Shown one piece after another: positions 11,501-21,200 of a stretch of 64,000 nucleotides of DNA (position 1 is its first letter; every line of letters begins with the position of its first letter). The notes under the pieces are model-generated. The model did no database searches and had not been told where the DNA came from. It saw only the letters and a list, made by a program, of their open reading frames with translations. This stretch comes from Pelobates cultripes (taxonomy: Eukaryota; Chordata; Amphibia; Anura; Pelobatidae): assembly GCA_933207985.1 (NCBI GenBank), contig OW240914.1:128565099-128629098 (forward strand), read 5' to 3'. The translations under genes were made by a program, and so were the position numbers.

Positions 11501-12056
11501 ACATAGGGGGCGGACCGAACAGCGCATATGTTCGCCGTCCGCGGCGAACCGTTCAGGACATCACTACTAGTCATACCTGCATGGGTTTTCATGTAGGCCA
11601 ACATATATAAAACCACATAACAAAACTTTTGCATAAGCAAACCAAAAAATAAAGATTTTAATGGGATTGTTAGGAATACAAAGTCGTGTTCCTAACAATA
11701 TAGTGATCTCTGCCCCCACCCCCTATTATTGTCCTTTAGTGTCCCTTTAAACTTTTTTTACTGCACACATCTTCTTGTGATGAATTGCATATGGTCTCAC
11801 TCTTATGCTGGTACCAGTAATACAATGATGGCTAACCTCTGTAATAACAGCTGTAATGGACTACCATCATTGGCGGGAGTGTCAATAGCAATTACTTCTG
11901 GAACTGTGAAAAACATATACCAATCACAAGTGGTTCACATGGAGCATCTTACCTGGATCTTTGGAAGAAACTGAAGGAGGACAAATCATAGGCACTTTTC
12001 AGCAGATGGACCTTGTAATCCCCTTTATAAAGTATACTCAAACTGTATAACCTCAT
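2563..12056 (-). CDS. YKT6: YKT6 R-SNARE (longin-domain v-SNARE), complete, 7 coding exons
   Basis: Joining 12056-11953, 11117-11035, 7513-7413, 5993-5889, 3874-3809, 3468-3367 and 2598-2563 gives 198 codons plus TGA, the same length as mammalian YKT6, with GT/AG at every junction and no frame error. YKT6 is a prenylated R-SNARE for ER-Golgi, endosomal and autophagosome-lysosome fusion that cycles between cytosol and membranes. Visible parts: an N-terminal longin domain (starts MRLYSLSILYKG, about residues 1-130); an R-SNARE motif (about 138-190) with the zero-layer arginine R163 in LLQRGEKLDDL; and the C-terminal CCEIM box. In the family, C194 is palmitoylated and C195 farnesylated. The start has A at -3. 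Introns carry T2 MITEs and hAT elements but the exons are untouched, so the gene looks functional. It is divergent to GCK, as in mammals. Confidence 0.97.
3367..3468 (-). CDS. YKT6: YKT6 coding exon 6 (residues 154-187, SNARE core)
   Basis: A 102-nt, phase 0-0 exon between TTTTAAG and GTAAGTGA. It begins HNTMESLLQRGEKLDDLVSK and holds the zero-layer arginine R163. It ends SKAFYKT just before the lipidation tail. Confidence 0.96.
3809..3874 (-). CDS. YKT6: YKT6 coding exon 5 (residues 132-153)
   Basis: A 66-nt, phase 0-0 exon between TCCCAG and GTAAGAAC. It encodes NPRDADPMSKVQAELDETK followed by IIL, the first heptads of the R-SNARE motif. Confidence 0.95.
4163..4657. mobile_element. T2/Kolobok-type MITE, subfamily B (YKT6 intron)
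   Basis: TTAAAGGACCACT at the left, AGTGGTCCTTTAA at the right. Each end carries its own hairpin: GGCACCCAGACC with GGTCTGGGTGCC at the left, CCAGGAAAAC with GTTTTCCTGG at the right. The centre is CpG-rich. The frames 4283-4669 and 4349-4534 lie wholly inside and are not genes. Confidence 0.8.
5045..5837. mobile_element. T2-type MITE with internal extra sequence (YKT6 intron)
   Basis: 14-bp termini TTAAAGGGACACTA and TAGTGTCCCTTTAA flank 793 bp. The left 200 bp match subfamily A. The centre is unrelated and includes the tRNA-like stretch at 5259-5331. Confidence 0.7.
5259..5331 (+). repeat. tRNA-like stretch (possible SINE head)
   Basis: About 73 bases with a B-box-like GTTTGAATCCC and ends that could pair as an acceptor stem (GGGGGAG with CTCCCAC, 6 of 7). 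The T stem pairs only 3 of 5 and no clear anticodon arm can be drawn, so this is not a functional tRNA. It may be a decayed tRNA-derived SINE or chance. Confidence 0.25.
5889..5993 (-). CDS. YKT6: YKT6 coding exon 4 (residues 97-131)
   Basis: A 105-nt, phase 0-0 exon between TTCTCCAG and GTATTT. It encodes VLEEFSTQVDRIDWP and runs to LSKYQ, the end of the longin domain and the linker to the SNARE motif. Confidence 0.95.
6076..6458. mobile_element. Palindromic MITE, TTAAAGTGGCTCTGTCAC termini
   Basis: TTAAAGTGGCTCTGTCAC at the left mirrors GTGACAGAGCCACTGTAA at the right. The arms pair over about 95 bp with mismatches, and there is a second small inverted repeat in the middle. TTAA-type ends suggest the T2/Kolobok group. 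Inside a YKT6 intron. Confidence 0.65.
6801..6880. mobile_element. Short TTAACCCCTTAAGGAC palindromic MITE, copy 1
   Basis: TTAACCCCTTAAGGACACAT ends in GGTCCTTAAGGGGTTAA. Compared with the copy at 52732-52792 it carries 19 extra bases made of CATGACATGTG-type inverted repeats. Confidence 0.7.
6881..7412. other. YKT6 intron, T2-like remnants only
   Basis: Fragments with AAAGG and CTATAGTAGTTATGGTGC motifs of T2 type are visible on both sides of the short MITE at 6801-6880. Nothing else identified. Confidence 0.3.
7413..7513 (-). CDS. YKT6: YKT6 coding exon 3 (residues 63-96)
   Basis: A 101-nt exon after TCTTACAG, ending in a phase-0 GTAAAT donor. It encodes EYLCHVYVRNDCLAGVVIAD and continues to FTLLEK. 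The EYP and FTLLEK blocks are family-conserved longin sequence. Confidence 0.95.
7514..8448. other. YKT6 intron, nothing identified
   Basis: AT-rich unique-looking sequence up to the hAT insertion at 8449. No exon or ORF of note. Confidence 0.4.
8701..10320 (-). mobile_element. Poly(A) retroposon A, LINE-like 5' end, full length
   Basis: Reads on the minus strand from GGGGGCGGGGCCTGACAGCC to AAAAAATAAAGAATTG and a long A tail. The flanks are a duplication TAATATTCACTTT (8688-8700, 10321-10333). It carries a 298-codon open frame (10224-9328) rich in Pro, Arg, Thr and Ser with no recognisable domain and no reverse transcriptase. It looks like a non-autonomous LINE derivative. Relatives: 24255-25015, 27200-27577, 35680-36553, 45774-46954. 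Confidence 0.7.
10440..10640. repeat. ACACAGATA/CATACA-rich low-complexity tract
   Basis: Degenerate alternating CA/TA microsatellite followed by a T run, inside the hAT element. The frames across it on both strands (10373-10774, 10304-10594, 10437-10622) are low-complexity artefacts. Confidence 0.75.
11035..11117 (-). CDS. YKT6: YKT6 coding exon 2 (residues 35-62)
   Basis: An 83-nt exon between CATAG and GTAAGT. It reads VQEFMTFTSQLIVERS and then SSVKEQ, standard longin-domain sequence. It restores the codon split by exon 1 and itself ends one base into codon 63. Confidence 0.95.
11188..11566. mobile_element. Palindromic hAT MITE in YKT6 intron 1
   Basis: Termini TAGAGATGTCCCGAAC and GTTCAGGACATCACTA. 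The two halves are inverted copies over about 165 bp each, for example GGTTCGCCGTGGACGGCGAA against TTCGCCGTCCGCGGCGAACC. The target duplication CTAGTCAT (11180-11187 and 11567-11574) is exact and fits nTnnnnAn. Confidence 0.85.
11660..11750. mobile_element. T2 MITE right-end fragment
   Basis: Contains the GTTAGGAATACAAA...GTTCCTAACAATATAGTG hairpin and ends GTGTCCCTTTAA. Confidence 0.5.
11953..12056 (-). CDS. YKT6: YKT6 coding exon 1 (residues 1-34 and part of 35)
   Basis: The start codon is at 12056-12054 in context CACCATG. The exon is 104 nt and ends AG|GTAAG, splitting codon 35 after two bases. It encodes the first strands of the longin fold, including the SSFSFFQRS stretch. Eleven bases upstream of the ATG is a good 3' splice site (pyrimidine tract, TTACAG), so an upstream non-coding exon is expected. 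Confidence 0.95.
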
Positions 12057-12127
12057 GGTGACTTGGCCTGTAAGTAAAGGGAAGATAAATGAGTGTGTAC
12101 CTGGCCAGCTGTGCACAGTGAGTGTGT

Positions 12128-12205
12128 AATATACACAAATAACACCCAACACACCATGTACACACACACAATGTACATATATACATACATATACACACAC
12201 ACACA
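12128..12205. repeat. CA/TA microsatellite
   Basis: Imperfect ACACAC and ATACAT repeats in the predicted intron between the YKT6 5' UTR exon and the ATG exon. Confidence 0.6.
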
Positions 12206-12213
12206 GAGCTTAC

Positions 12214-12380
12214 CTAAGGCAGGGGGTGTGTAGCGATATAGTCAGAGTATTTACTAACAATCCTAAATCCTCTCACTGCTGCGAGTTACTATCTCAGTCT
12301 CCCACCAGCTCGCCCTCCTATCCTTTCAGGTAGCCGCTCTATCGGTTTCAGTCCCCGGCAGGAAGCGACCCTTCCCGTTA
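12214..12380 (-). other. YKT6: Probable non-coding first exon of YKT6 (5' UTR)
   Basis: On the minus strand a strong donor CCTTAG|GTAAGC ends at 12214, and a strong acceptor (CTTTACTTACAG) precedes the ATG exon at 12067. Together they predict a 146-bp intron in the 5' UTR, with 11 UTR bases next to the ATG (12057-12067). The upstream limit of the exon is a guess. Confidence 0.55.
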
Positions 12381-12470
12381 CACGTCACAAACCGGAAGCG
12401 CGTCCTGCAAACACTCTCTTCCGCCACGAAAACCATAGAAACTACATCTTCCAGCGCGCTGTGGAGGCGG
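12356..12470 (-). promoter_or_regulatory. YKT6 promoter region (ETS, CRE half-site, ZNF143-like)
   Basis: The stretch is relatively GC- and CpG-rich. Motifs: ETS-type CCGGAAG at 12392-12398, ACGTCA (CRE half-site) at 12382-12387, and further GGAAG/CTTCC cores. ACTACATCTTCCAGCGCGCT at 12441-12460 resembles the ZNF143/THAP11 site ACTACAAYTCCCAGNRTGC. No TATA box was seen. This is the usual make-up of a housekeeping promoter, placed directly upstream of the predicted first exon. Confidence 0.55.
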
Positions 12471-13687
12471 GAGTGCAGCAGAATAGTTACCGAGTAGAAA
12501 CAAATGGCTGGGAGTTAGGTTCCGAGGGAGGCGACGAAATTATTTGCAACGGCTTTCACCGTGTCCCAGCGGTTGTTGTAAACCGTGACTAAGAGACTGG
12601 CTAAGCTTGCTGGGAGTTACAAATGTTGGGAAGCAACTGGAAGGACAGCATTGGCCATTACTCACTCTAAGGCCTTGGTTTAGTTCTTTGGGATAAGCTT
12701 TTCAAATTAATACAATATTTTCAAATTATAGAAAACCTTTACAAATTATTTATCTACAAAAATCCCCACAGATTTTAATTGTGACTTCTGTAAGTAAATC
12801 ATTTGGAAAGTTTTTCTAAGAGACTGATAATCTGAAAAAGTTTAAAGGGACACTATATGCATTGGGTGCTATGTGCCTGTCTCTTAAAGGAACACTTTAT
12901 TGTTAGGAATACAAAGATGGATTCCTAATACTAGTGTGCCAACACACCCTCCATGCACATTAGGCCTTTCCCATAGGAAAGCATTGAATCAAAGCTTTGC
13001 TATGATAATTTGGAAGTCCCAGAATCTACCAGAGTAAGGGTGTGTATAGGATATCAGGTCTGTTTCAATGTATGCAATTGTTTAAGGTTACGTAATGGAT
13101 TAAAATGAAAATTATCTAAAAACTGTGGCCCAGATGTATCAGCTAGGCAAATAAATTACCTCATATTTCAAAGTTCCAGACATCTTACAACTGACTGTAT
13201 ATATAGCATATAGATAATGATAACAAGGCTAAATTAAGAGAAGTTACACTGATTTGGCAATCATTGAAGGCAATAGACAAAAAGACATATAAACATAGCA
13301 ATAGCTACATGGACCAGTAAAAAATTGGCATGCAAAAAAAAAGTGTTATTTACTCATGCAATGAAAATATGTTACTTTCTATAATTCATTTGTAAAACTC
13401 CACTTTGTATATTCAGTGTAAATTAAGTGCTATATGGTAGCTCAAAATACACAGGTGAACTACAGATTAGTAATAGAAGACCCTTTATTTATAAGCTAGA
13501 AAAGGTACAGTTGTTTATACTAGGAAAAAGTAATGCATATATGCAAGATCAACATGAGGAGCAAACTGGTGACATAATAGGATTGCTCAATTAATACAAA
13601 GCGATCTACTTAAGGAAAGGAGATTTAAACTACAGCAGAATAATCAATTATTCTTCATTTAGAAGAATAAAGATGTCAAATTCACTG
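12461..13687. other. YKT6-GCK intergenic, nothing identified
   Basis: AT-rich unique-looking sequence apart from the T2 fragments around 12843-12960. No exon, RNA gene or ORF of note. Confidence 0.4.
12843..12960. mobile_element. T2 MITE left-end fragments, nested
   Basis: Two TTAAAGG starts in tandem: TTTAAAGGGACACTATATGC, then CTTAAAGGAACACTTTATTG. No matching right ends were found. Confidence 0.45.
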
Positions 13688-14000
13688 TGACGTTGTACTG
13701 TACTGTGACGTTTGCTTTTGCTGTCAAAAGCAAATTTACAAACTGCTTCACTTTTGGGTTAGTGAGCACGTGACATAATTAAGTACAACATGATATGTTG
13801 TTGGCTTTTTCTGCCTGTAATAACAATACTCATTGCATACACAATTGTCTTCAACCTTTGCTCTGCATGGAGCTGACGTCAGAGCCTCTTTTAGAGAGGT
13901 GGGAACAACCTGGAAATAATAGCTAACGGAGCAAAGGTTGCTTTGTGAGCTAAGTGATGAAGTGTTTGCCGGAGGTGACGGCTCATTACCTGAGTGACGT
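13688..14000. promoter_or_regulatory. Cluster of TGACG (CREB/ATF) motifs with E-box, between YKT6 and GCK
   Basis: TGACGT at 13688, 13706 and 13995, TGACGG at 13976, and a full palindromic CRE TGACGTCA at 13874-13881. CACGTG is at 13767-13772. CAACCTTTGCTC (13852) and GAGCAAAGGTTG (13929) face each other around the CRE as a 12-bp inverted pair resembling nuclear-receptor (HNF4-like) half-sites. The stretch is free of recognisable transposons. Candidate enhancer for either gene; motif evidence only. Confidence 0.4.
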
Positions 14001-17000
14001 GATTCTGCATGACCTCCCTAATGTCCAGAAACAGAGAGGCCCGAGGGCCTTACTGGAAAAGATAAGTGAAGTGCTCAGGATATGGAGTGTAGAAATTATT
14101 ATAATTCCTGATCAGATGTAGATATTTGCTGAGTGTGCCATGGCATTCTGCACACACTATATCATCATCAAACAATCATGTCAAGGGCAATTCGAGGTAT
14201 CCCTCTGCTAATTGAACCCTTCAAAAAATTGGTGAAGGTATATTACATTGTTACTCTCACTGGTTCTAGAACAATCACACATTATTTCTTTGTTACTGCC
14301 ACTGGTTCTTTAACAGGCAATGTAATAGGCCTTACACTACGTGGCCTCAACATATACTGCACAGAAAGATTTGGGCCTCAAATAAGGTCTGCCCCTCATA
14401 AAAAGAGACATCTGGGAGGTATGAAAATGGTTAACTTTTATACTAGATCTAGCATAAAGTAGAGTAATTTCAGAATGTTGACAGGACCCTGAAATCAGGA
14501 CATTCCTGATTTCGCAGTCCTGTATCGCGATCCTGTTTTAATTGAAAATAGGAGACAGATTTATTCCCAGAACTAAGAATGTTACCAGTAATGCTAAAAC
14601 ATAACTTGTGTTAATTATTTTATTTATTATTTAATGACCGGTGTTGGGGACTTGTTCCAATGCCTAAATCGCCTATTAAAGATGCGTGCACTATACAGCT
14701 ATTGACTTGGGGTGGCGATTTTAGGAATTGCACTTAATTTAAGCAGCTAGTTCTACATCTAATTAATACATACATTAACTATGTATAGTTAATATCATTT
14801 TAACTATCACAATATATATCCCTGGGATGTTTTTTGTTCCTGAATATTGTTACTCTTCTGTGTAAGTTATTTACTTTGGCCATTTTAGTTACATTGTATT
14901 TATCTACAAGTTGACCTTGTGTGTTTGATACACATGAGATATATATATTTTTAGTTGAGTATTTGAATTACTTCTAGCTGTCTTCTTAGAATTCTTATTT
15001 TTATTATATTTTTAAGTATCTTTTTGATGTTGTATATTAACCTTGTTAGGGGTTACCACCTCTCTCCTTTCCTAGAACATTGGATATAGCTCTTCCTTTA
15101 TTGTTGCCATCCTGTTTTAGTTCCCTGGTTTCCCATATATGAGAGGACCAGGCAACTGTTCCAGGTAGCAGAGTGTGAGTGCATTGATCTGTCAGTAAGG
15201 GTTCATCCAGACAGGCTGTCAATTAGCTTAGTGTGCTTGACACCAGACTGAGACGCCAATTCAGGGGGGAGTTGAGGGTTGGAGGGGGGTGTCCCTCTTT
15301 TCTGGGCAGACCAGCCCGTTATGGGTATCGTCGTTGATGCATGTCACATCACTGGCGACAGGCCTCTCAGTAAGAAAGAAAGCAACCAAGTTGTCACTGT
15401 TTCCTTTACAGTGAAAATAATGGGCAGCCTACTTCATAATGGAATGGTAAAGGGAATAGGGAAGATTTGGTGCTGAACTTGGTCAGGCAGGAAGTGATCT
15501 TTCTGCTAGCTCGGTCCACTCAGGCAAGAAATTATCCTTTTGCTTGATTTGTTCAGACAGGAAGTGATCCTTCTGTCTACTCAATCCACTCAGGAATGGA
15601 GTGATCCCTGTGCCTGCTTCTGACCGCGTCTGTATAAAGATGCTTTTTTGGCTCTGAAGCCTAGTTCTTGTGCCCACAGGTATTTTAATTCTGTAGCTAA
15701 TTCCAAACACAAAGGAGCAGTCACAGTGTAGCCAGAAGATAGACCCTTATACTCTGTCACTGGGCTCATTGAAAGGACCAAACAGACACTGTTCCAAAAT
15801 TAACTAGATCATTTCTTCATTTTTAAACTGGTATAAAGTCCATTGTCAATGTACCAGCTTAACACACTCCTTAACTTATAAAGGATATCATGATGTGAGT
15901 GTGCCAGTGCAGTAGTCCTATATAGATAGAATGTTCATATGAGATTCTTTTATATCTACTATGACTGGCACCTTTTTGTCACAAGGCACAGACATCATGG
16001 GAGGACTAGCAAGGCCTCTAGTAAACAGGCAATGTGGGCTGCAAAAACACAATTTGATGTCTGTTTCGGTGTTGCAGGAGTGAATTAGCAGGCAAGATAC
16101 ATGCAGAGCCATTGCTAGACCAGAACTGTGAGTGCTGGTGTTTGGACCCATGGCTTATAATATTCTCCAGGCCTGGGCTAGCCTGCTGGGATATTTATTT
16201 ATTGACTGCAGTATCTGGGGTAGACTTGACTGGCTACTAAAATAATGCGTAAAAATTTGCTGAAAAGTGACTGCTGGGCAAGAAAGTGCTCATGGAATTC
16301 ACAAGCTATGGTTGTCATTGGTGGCAAGAGTCATGGTAAAGATAGTCTGTGTCTCTTAGGCATGCTCAGATCTCTGTGAGTGTTCTGTCATACTGTGCAG
16401 GTCACACTGATGGAGGTTCAGGATGAGATTTGTGTTTTATTGATTTATTCGTTCAATTTTAAGAAATTCCTTGAAGAATTTTTTTTTTCTCACATACATT
16501 AGGTGTGTCAAAAAAAATAGATAAATAGAAATGGTCATATGCCTTACTTACCAGTATTTGTCAGGACCCTGATGGTATTACTAGTGGAATAGTTACTGAA
16601 AATGACAACAGCAATCTTTATCAATCTCTGGAACGCTAATGTAATGCTCATTCACTCTCCCCCCCGACCCTTGGAGTGGTATAAACCATTGAAATTTCCT
16701 TTCCTGTTTGAAGGGAGATGTCATTTTCAGTACATTTGGATAAGATAAATGAGTGACCAGTGGCTCCTGGAAAAGACATGTATTCCTCTGCAAACTGCTA
16801 ATCATTCCTAGAGTATAAATGATGGTGAGGGAGGCTTTATGGACGAAACATTTACACAAACCTGGGAGTGATAAAGTTAAGGGCTAACTGTAAGTGTTGT
16901 ATCCCTTATTGTGGCATGATAATGCAATCTTGATTATCAGGTTAGCTGTCATATCGGGACATAGCACCTAGCACTTCTGGACCTTCTCCTGAGAATACAT

Positions 17001-17780
17001 GTGGACTCTAGTAGCTAGCAGCTCTAATAAGGACTCTTATGAGATGTCAAGAGGAGGATATAGAAAGCATGTGTACTTCCTTCTCAGCATGTCAAGGTAT
17101 AAACTAAATGGCAAAACTGAGAGGAGACAACGTCAGGATTCAAGAGAGCAGGTAAGTTAAACAAGCCAAGGTCAGTATAAGAAGCAATTAGGGATGGTCA
17201 GTAAATGAAGCTGGTTCAGGAAAACGGATAACAAGGACACAATCAGAGTAGGCTGAGGCTTAGTGCGTCACAGCAGTTCACCATCAGAATACAATGGAGT
17301 AATATCAATGACACAGCAGTTAGGAGGGTTCTCCTGCTTCATTTAGTTCACTTTATTTTCAGCATAGACTCTGTGCCCGTGTCTATGGCGGAGGTTGATT
17401 GTCAGGTGGGCAGGCAGTTTTATATTTAATTAAAAAAATAATTGAAAATCTATACATTTACCTATAATCGTATAGATTAAATGCTACACTCTTCAAAATG
17501 AATATACATTTTGTGTACCATGACAGGTACACGTTTGCAGATATGGGGCTAGTCACTAAAGTATGAATTGGCAGATTCATAGTAAATGCGATATTTGAGT
17601 CCAAAACAGCTGACTTGAAAACATAGTTTGCATTTTTCCAGTTTGGTTAATGTGATCTAAAATTTAAAATTCACTTTGAATTCCTGACGATTCTCATTTT
17701 AGCGAATCAACCAGATTGGATTAAATACACCAGTTACTCTAAGAAACAGGTGAGCAGGTTTAATGCTCAGTGCATTTGGC
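14001..17780. other. Intergenic between YKT6 and GCK, no gene seen
   Basis: No exon with splice support and no recognisable transposon ends in 3.8 kb. Short open frames (for example 14133-14462) look random. An imperfect direct repeat of about 58 bases (GGCAGGAAGTGATC type) occurs at 15485-15605. The low repeat content compared with the rest of the window may reflect regulatory constraint. Confidence 0.4.
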
Positions 17781-18248
17781 TATAAATAGCAAGCTGTCAC
17801 GTTGTATGGAAGGGGTGGAGAATGCATTAATTCTTCCTGGGCTGTGTTATATTCCTCTCATGATAGTAAAGCATAAAAAGGGGTAGAGTCCTCCAGTTCA
17901 TCAGATGGATGCCAGACCGTGAAGACCAGGTTGTGTGCTCACTGTTTCTGAATTCACTCTTTTGCGGCCTGTAATAATATAAAGTGACAGAAATATCCTA
18001 TTACAAACTGCTTATTGAATAAGAACTATTTTATCATACGTATAATTTTTTTTTATGGAAGAGTGCAGAACCCTTTTGAAGGACAAGTAAAGAGGTAGAA
18101 GTCATTTTAAAAGGAGAGGACACCAGCTGAGAGGGACTGGCAAAGACTCTGGAATATTAATGAATGTTTAGCACCGTGAACAGCTACTGACAAGTTATAA
18201 GGTGCACACCATTGTACTTCCTACACACCTTACGTCTTCAGTGCCCTC
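17781..18248 (+). promoter_or_regulatory. GCK islet promoter / 5' UTR region
   Basis: Directly upstream of the islet-type start codon. It contains TATAAATA at 17781-17788, a second TATA-like AATATAAA near 17975, and an E-box CAGATG at 17902-17907. Mammalian islet GCK promoters depend on E-boxes and homeodomain sites and lack a strong TATA, so the start site cannot be assigned here. Confidence 0.4.
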
Positions 18249-18293
18249 ATGCTGGATAACAGGTGCAGAATGGAACCCACCCAAATGCGAAAG
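18249..18293 (+). CDS. GCK: GCK exon 1, islet/neuroendocrine-type first exon
   Basis: Fifteen codons, [15 protein letters not shown], end exactly at AAG|GTAAGA in phase 0. Mammalian islet-type exon 1 has the same length, phase and pattern (MLD.R.RME....K) and joins VEQ of exon 2 at the same point. The exon is too short to stand out as an open frame. A longer overlapping frame (18263-18514) is spurious. Confidence 0.9.
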
Positions 18294-21200
18294 GTAAGAG
18301 ATCTTGTTGTGTTGTGCTCCACATACTTTTCCTTCTAACTTACACCAATCATGCATCTCCTTTGATTATCATTCAGAAATATCTAACAGGGGACCTGAAA
18401 TATAAGTATCTTGCACTTGATATTTTACAGTGTAGGAGATCAATACCATTGAGGTGCAGTCAGAGTACCTCCGGTACTCAGGGAATTGTCAACAACGGCT
18501 TGCAGTGTTCATGATGAAGATGTAGGCTACAACAGCCTTGATTGAAAATTCTGATTTTGTCCTCTCATGGAGTCTCTAAAATACGATTGTCTTGTTTTCC
18601 TTTTTTTATTTTTTTTATTTCCTAGAGCACTAGTGCAAAACTACTCAGAAACCCGGCTAAACTAGTAGGTGGCAGCCATAACGGTGGACTCCCCACCTAC
18701 CTCCACTATGTGCAGTAAATATAGACCACAAAATAGTGAATGGAGTACCGCTGATAATCCAACAAACATGGAAAAGCCTACCAAAAGCCCTCTCTATTAC
18801 AAAAGTCATCACTCTGATGGACAGTAATGAGTGATAAAAATTAGTGTAAACTTTGTTTTAATTAAAACACTATTTTAATACTTAATAATATCCAGTGTAA
18901 CTATACAATGCACAGAAGTTCATGTGATGGAACAGCTAGCCAATTATTTTGGCTCCTCTGTGTTTTTGACTCGGGAAAGTAACACATTGGCAATTTCCTG
19001 AAATGTATTTATTTTATAGACACCAAATTATATGGCTATTTTGTGGGCTGTTTATTTTATTTTTGTTTTTAAATGATATTGATGTCTATTGACATAATAT
19101 AATTCCTAGGCATCATTCCTTTAAATCAACACTAAAGTCACCCAGACCACTTAATCTCAATAAAGCAGTCTGGATGCAATGGTCTACATTTTTAACCCTT
19201 CAAGATAAATCATTGCCGTTTTGCAGAAAACCTGTTAAACATGTTTCTAGTGGCAGTTTCTGCTGTATAACCAAATTGGACTTAGTCACATGACGTTCAA
19301 TGTCCTCCTTCTAAGCTTTCCTATTAGAAGCATTTGATTAGATGCGTGTTCACCACGCATGCACGTCTGATGAACAATTGGACAAATGATGAGGAAGCAA
19401 TGCCTTCCTGAGGACATCGCAGGAGGCGGATCAGGCAGCAGTGCCGAGGAAATCTTGGCAATGGAAAAGGGCATGTAAAAAATGTTTTTTTTTTTTTTTT
19501 ACAGGTTTTAAACAGCAAAGGGAGGGGCCTTCAATCTACTTAGCTGATTAGCCTTGATCCAGGCTCTATCAGGAGCCGAAACATTGCTGGTCTTCGTCCA
19601 ATATACCGGTCTGAATTGTAGACCTGTGCCCATTCCTTTTCTTTATTATATACTACAGCTGGGGTTTTGTCACCTCTTTACTGGAGGCACAGTCACTATA
19701 CCAAACATATGCCGTCCCAACCCTTTTCTTGTATTGAATCTAATTAGAGACACGGACACTATTGTGTTTGGAATACAACTTTGCTATAGTGCTTCTTTAA
19801 GTATTAAAATAATTTATTTTTAAAGGATTTTACTTACACATAACTGTTATGAAACATTTCTCAATATTCTCAGACAAATGTAAGGCATCTCTGTGCTTTG
19901 ATTGACTTTGATATGTTTAATGCCAGTTAGTCTGTACCTGTAGAGAAAAGGTACAATAGCTATTCAAGACAATTGGTGGATTTTTGGCTCGTTCATTATT
20001 TTATCATGGGGATATGGCAGACTGGAAAACATCAGTTTATTTAGATTTGGTCATGGGTTCTGAAGAACTCTCTATTCAATGAAGTATCAAAGGAATTGGT
20101 GAAAGAGTGGATCTCACTAAACATTTTTAACATTTACTTTCATCCGGACACCTGGTATAAGGGTTTACAAGAGGTGGGAAATGATGAATAGCAGAGCTTT
20201 ATAGCCATTGCTCACACAGACATGACAGTAGTTTAAACATTTATCTTCATTTCTAAAATGAGCTCATTGACGCTTTCTCCAGCTGTAATATTGTAATGTA
20301 CTTATTATGAATATATATCTGCTAGATTTTGCCAATTACTATCATTAGACCCTTACCAGTTTCTAAGGGTTCCCCACTGCTATGGGGAATGCAAGAATGC
20401 CATTGCGGACATCTTATTATGGGCAATTGCCTGTGTCCTGATGAAGATGATGTTGCTATTTTACCCTTTCAGGATGCATTGAAAAAGCAAAGTAACCCAA
20501 TTTGTTTTCCTGGACCAAAGGATTGACTCCTTATGTGCATATATGTTGACTGCCATTATATTCCTGGAGCTGGTAGGATGACTTTCTTATTGATAATTAC
20601 ACTTTTCATTACATACAGCATAATTACTATGTTCTGAGCTACATGGCTCTAGTGAAGCCTACTAGAAGTCCAAGTGCAGCAAACTAAAAGGATAAGTATT
20701 GGCTACAGTACAGTCTCTCCTTTCTCTCTGATTGTATGCCCATGTGAGGGTTGGCCAGGTGAACTCCCATGGACATGCCACATTCCAGCAGCACCCTTTA
20801 AGAGAGATTTCTACTGCAGTTTTCTAGACTTGCCAAACATCTGAGCGCCATCTGTTATTGTTGACATTGGCAAGTTAATATTCTTGAGTGTAAAATAATG
20901 CTTTAAGATAGTTAAGAAAATATCATCTCTGTTTCACACATTAAATGAGCTATCTTCTCATTTGTTGTAAGGGCATCAGGACATCACAAATTAAAACCTC
21001 AGGTGTATATACCCTTGTACCTATGTAATATAAAGCAGGGGTGATGCATTGAGTTCTGGTGTGGGTCAAAATAATACCCAAGTGCTGGTATTGATCATAT
21101 GGAAATAGAAACTGTTTCTCAATTTCCAAACAGATTGGACCTCTGAGTTCTCTACCAAGTTATTTATATTTTTAAAAATGTTAGTGCTGCATTTATTTGA

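Noticed and set aside
18263..18514. Plus frame of 83 codons overlapping the GCK islet exon
   Set aside because: It is in another phase and runs into the intron; the 45-bp exon with its donor explains the signal.
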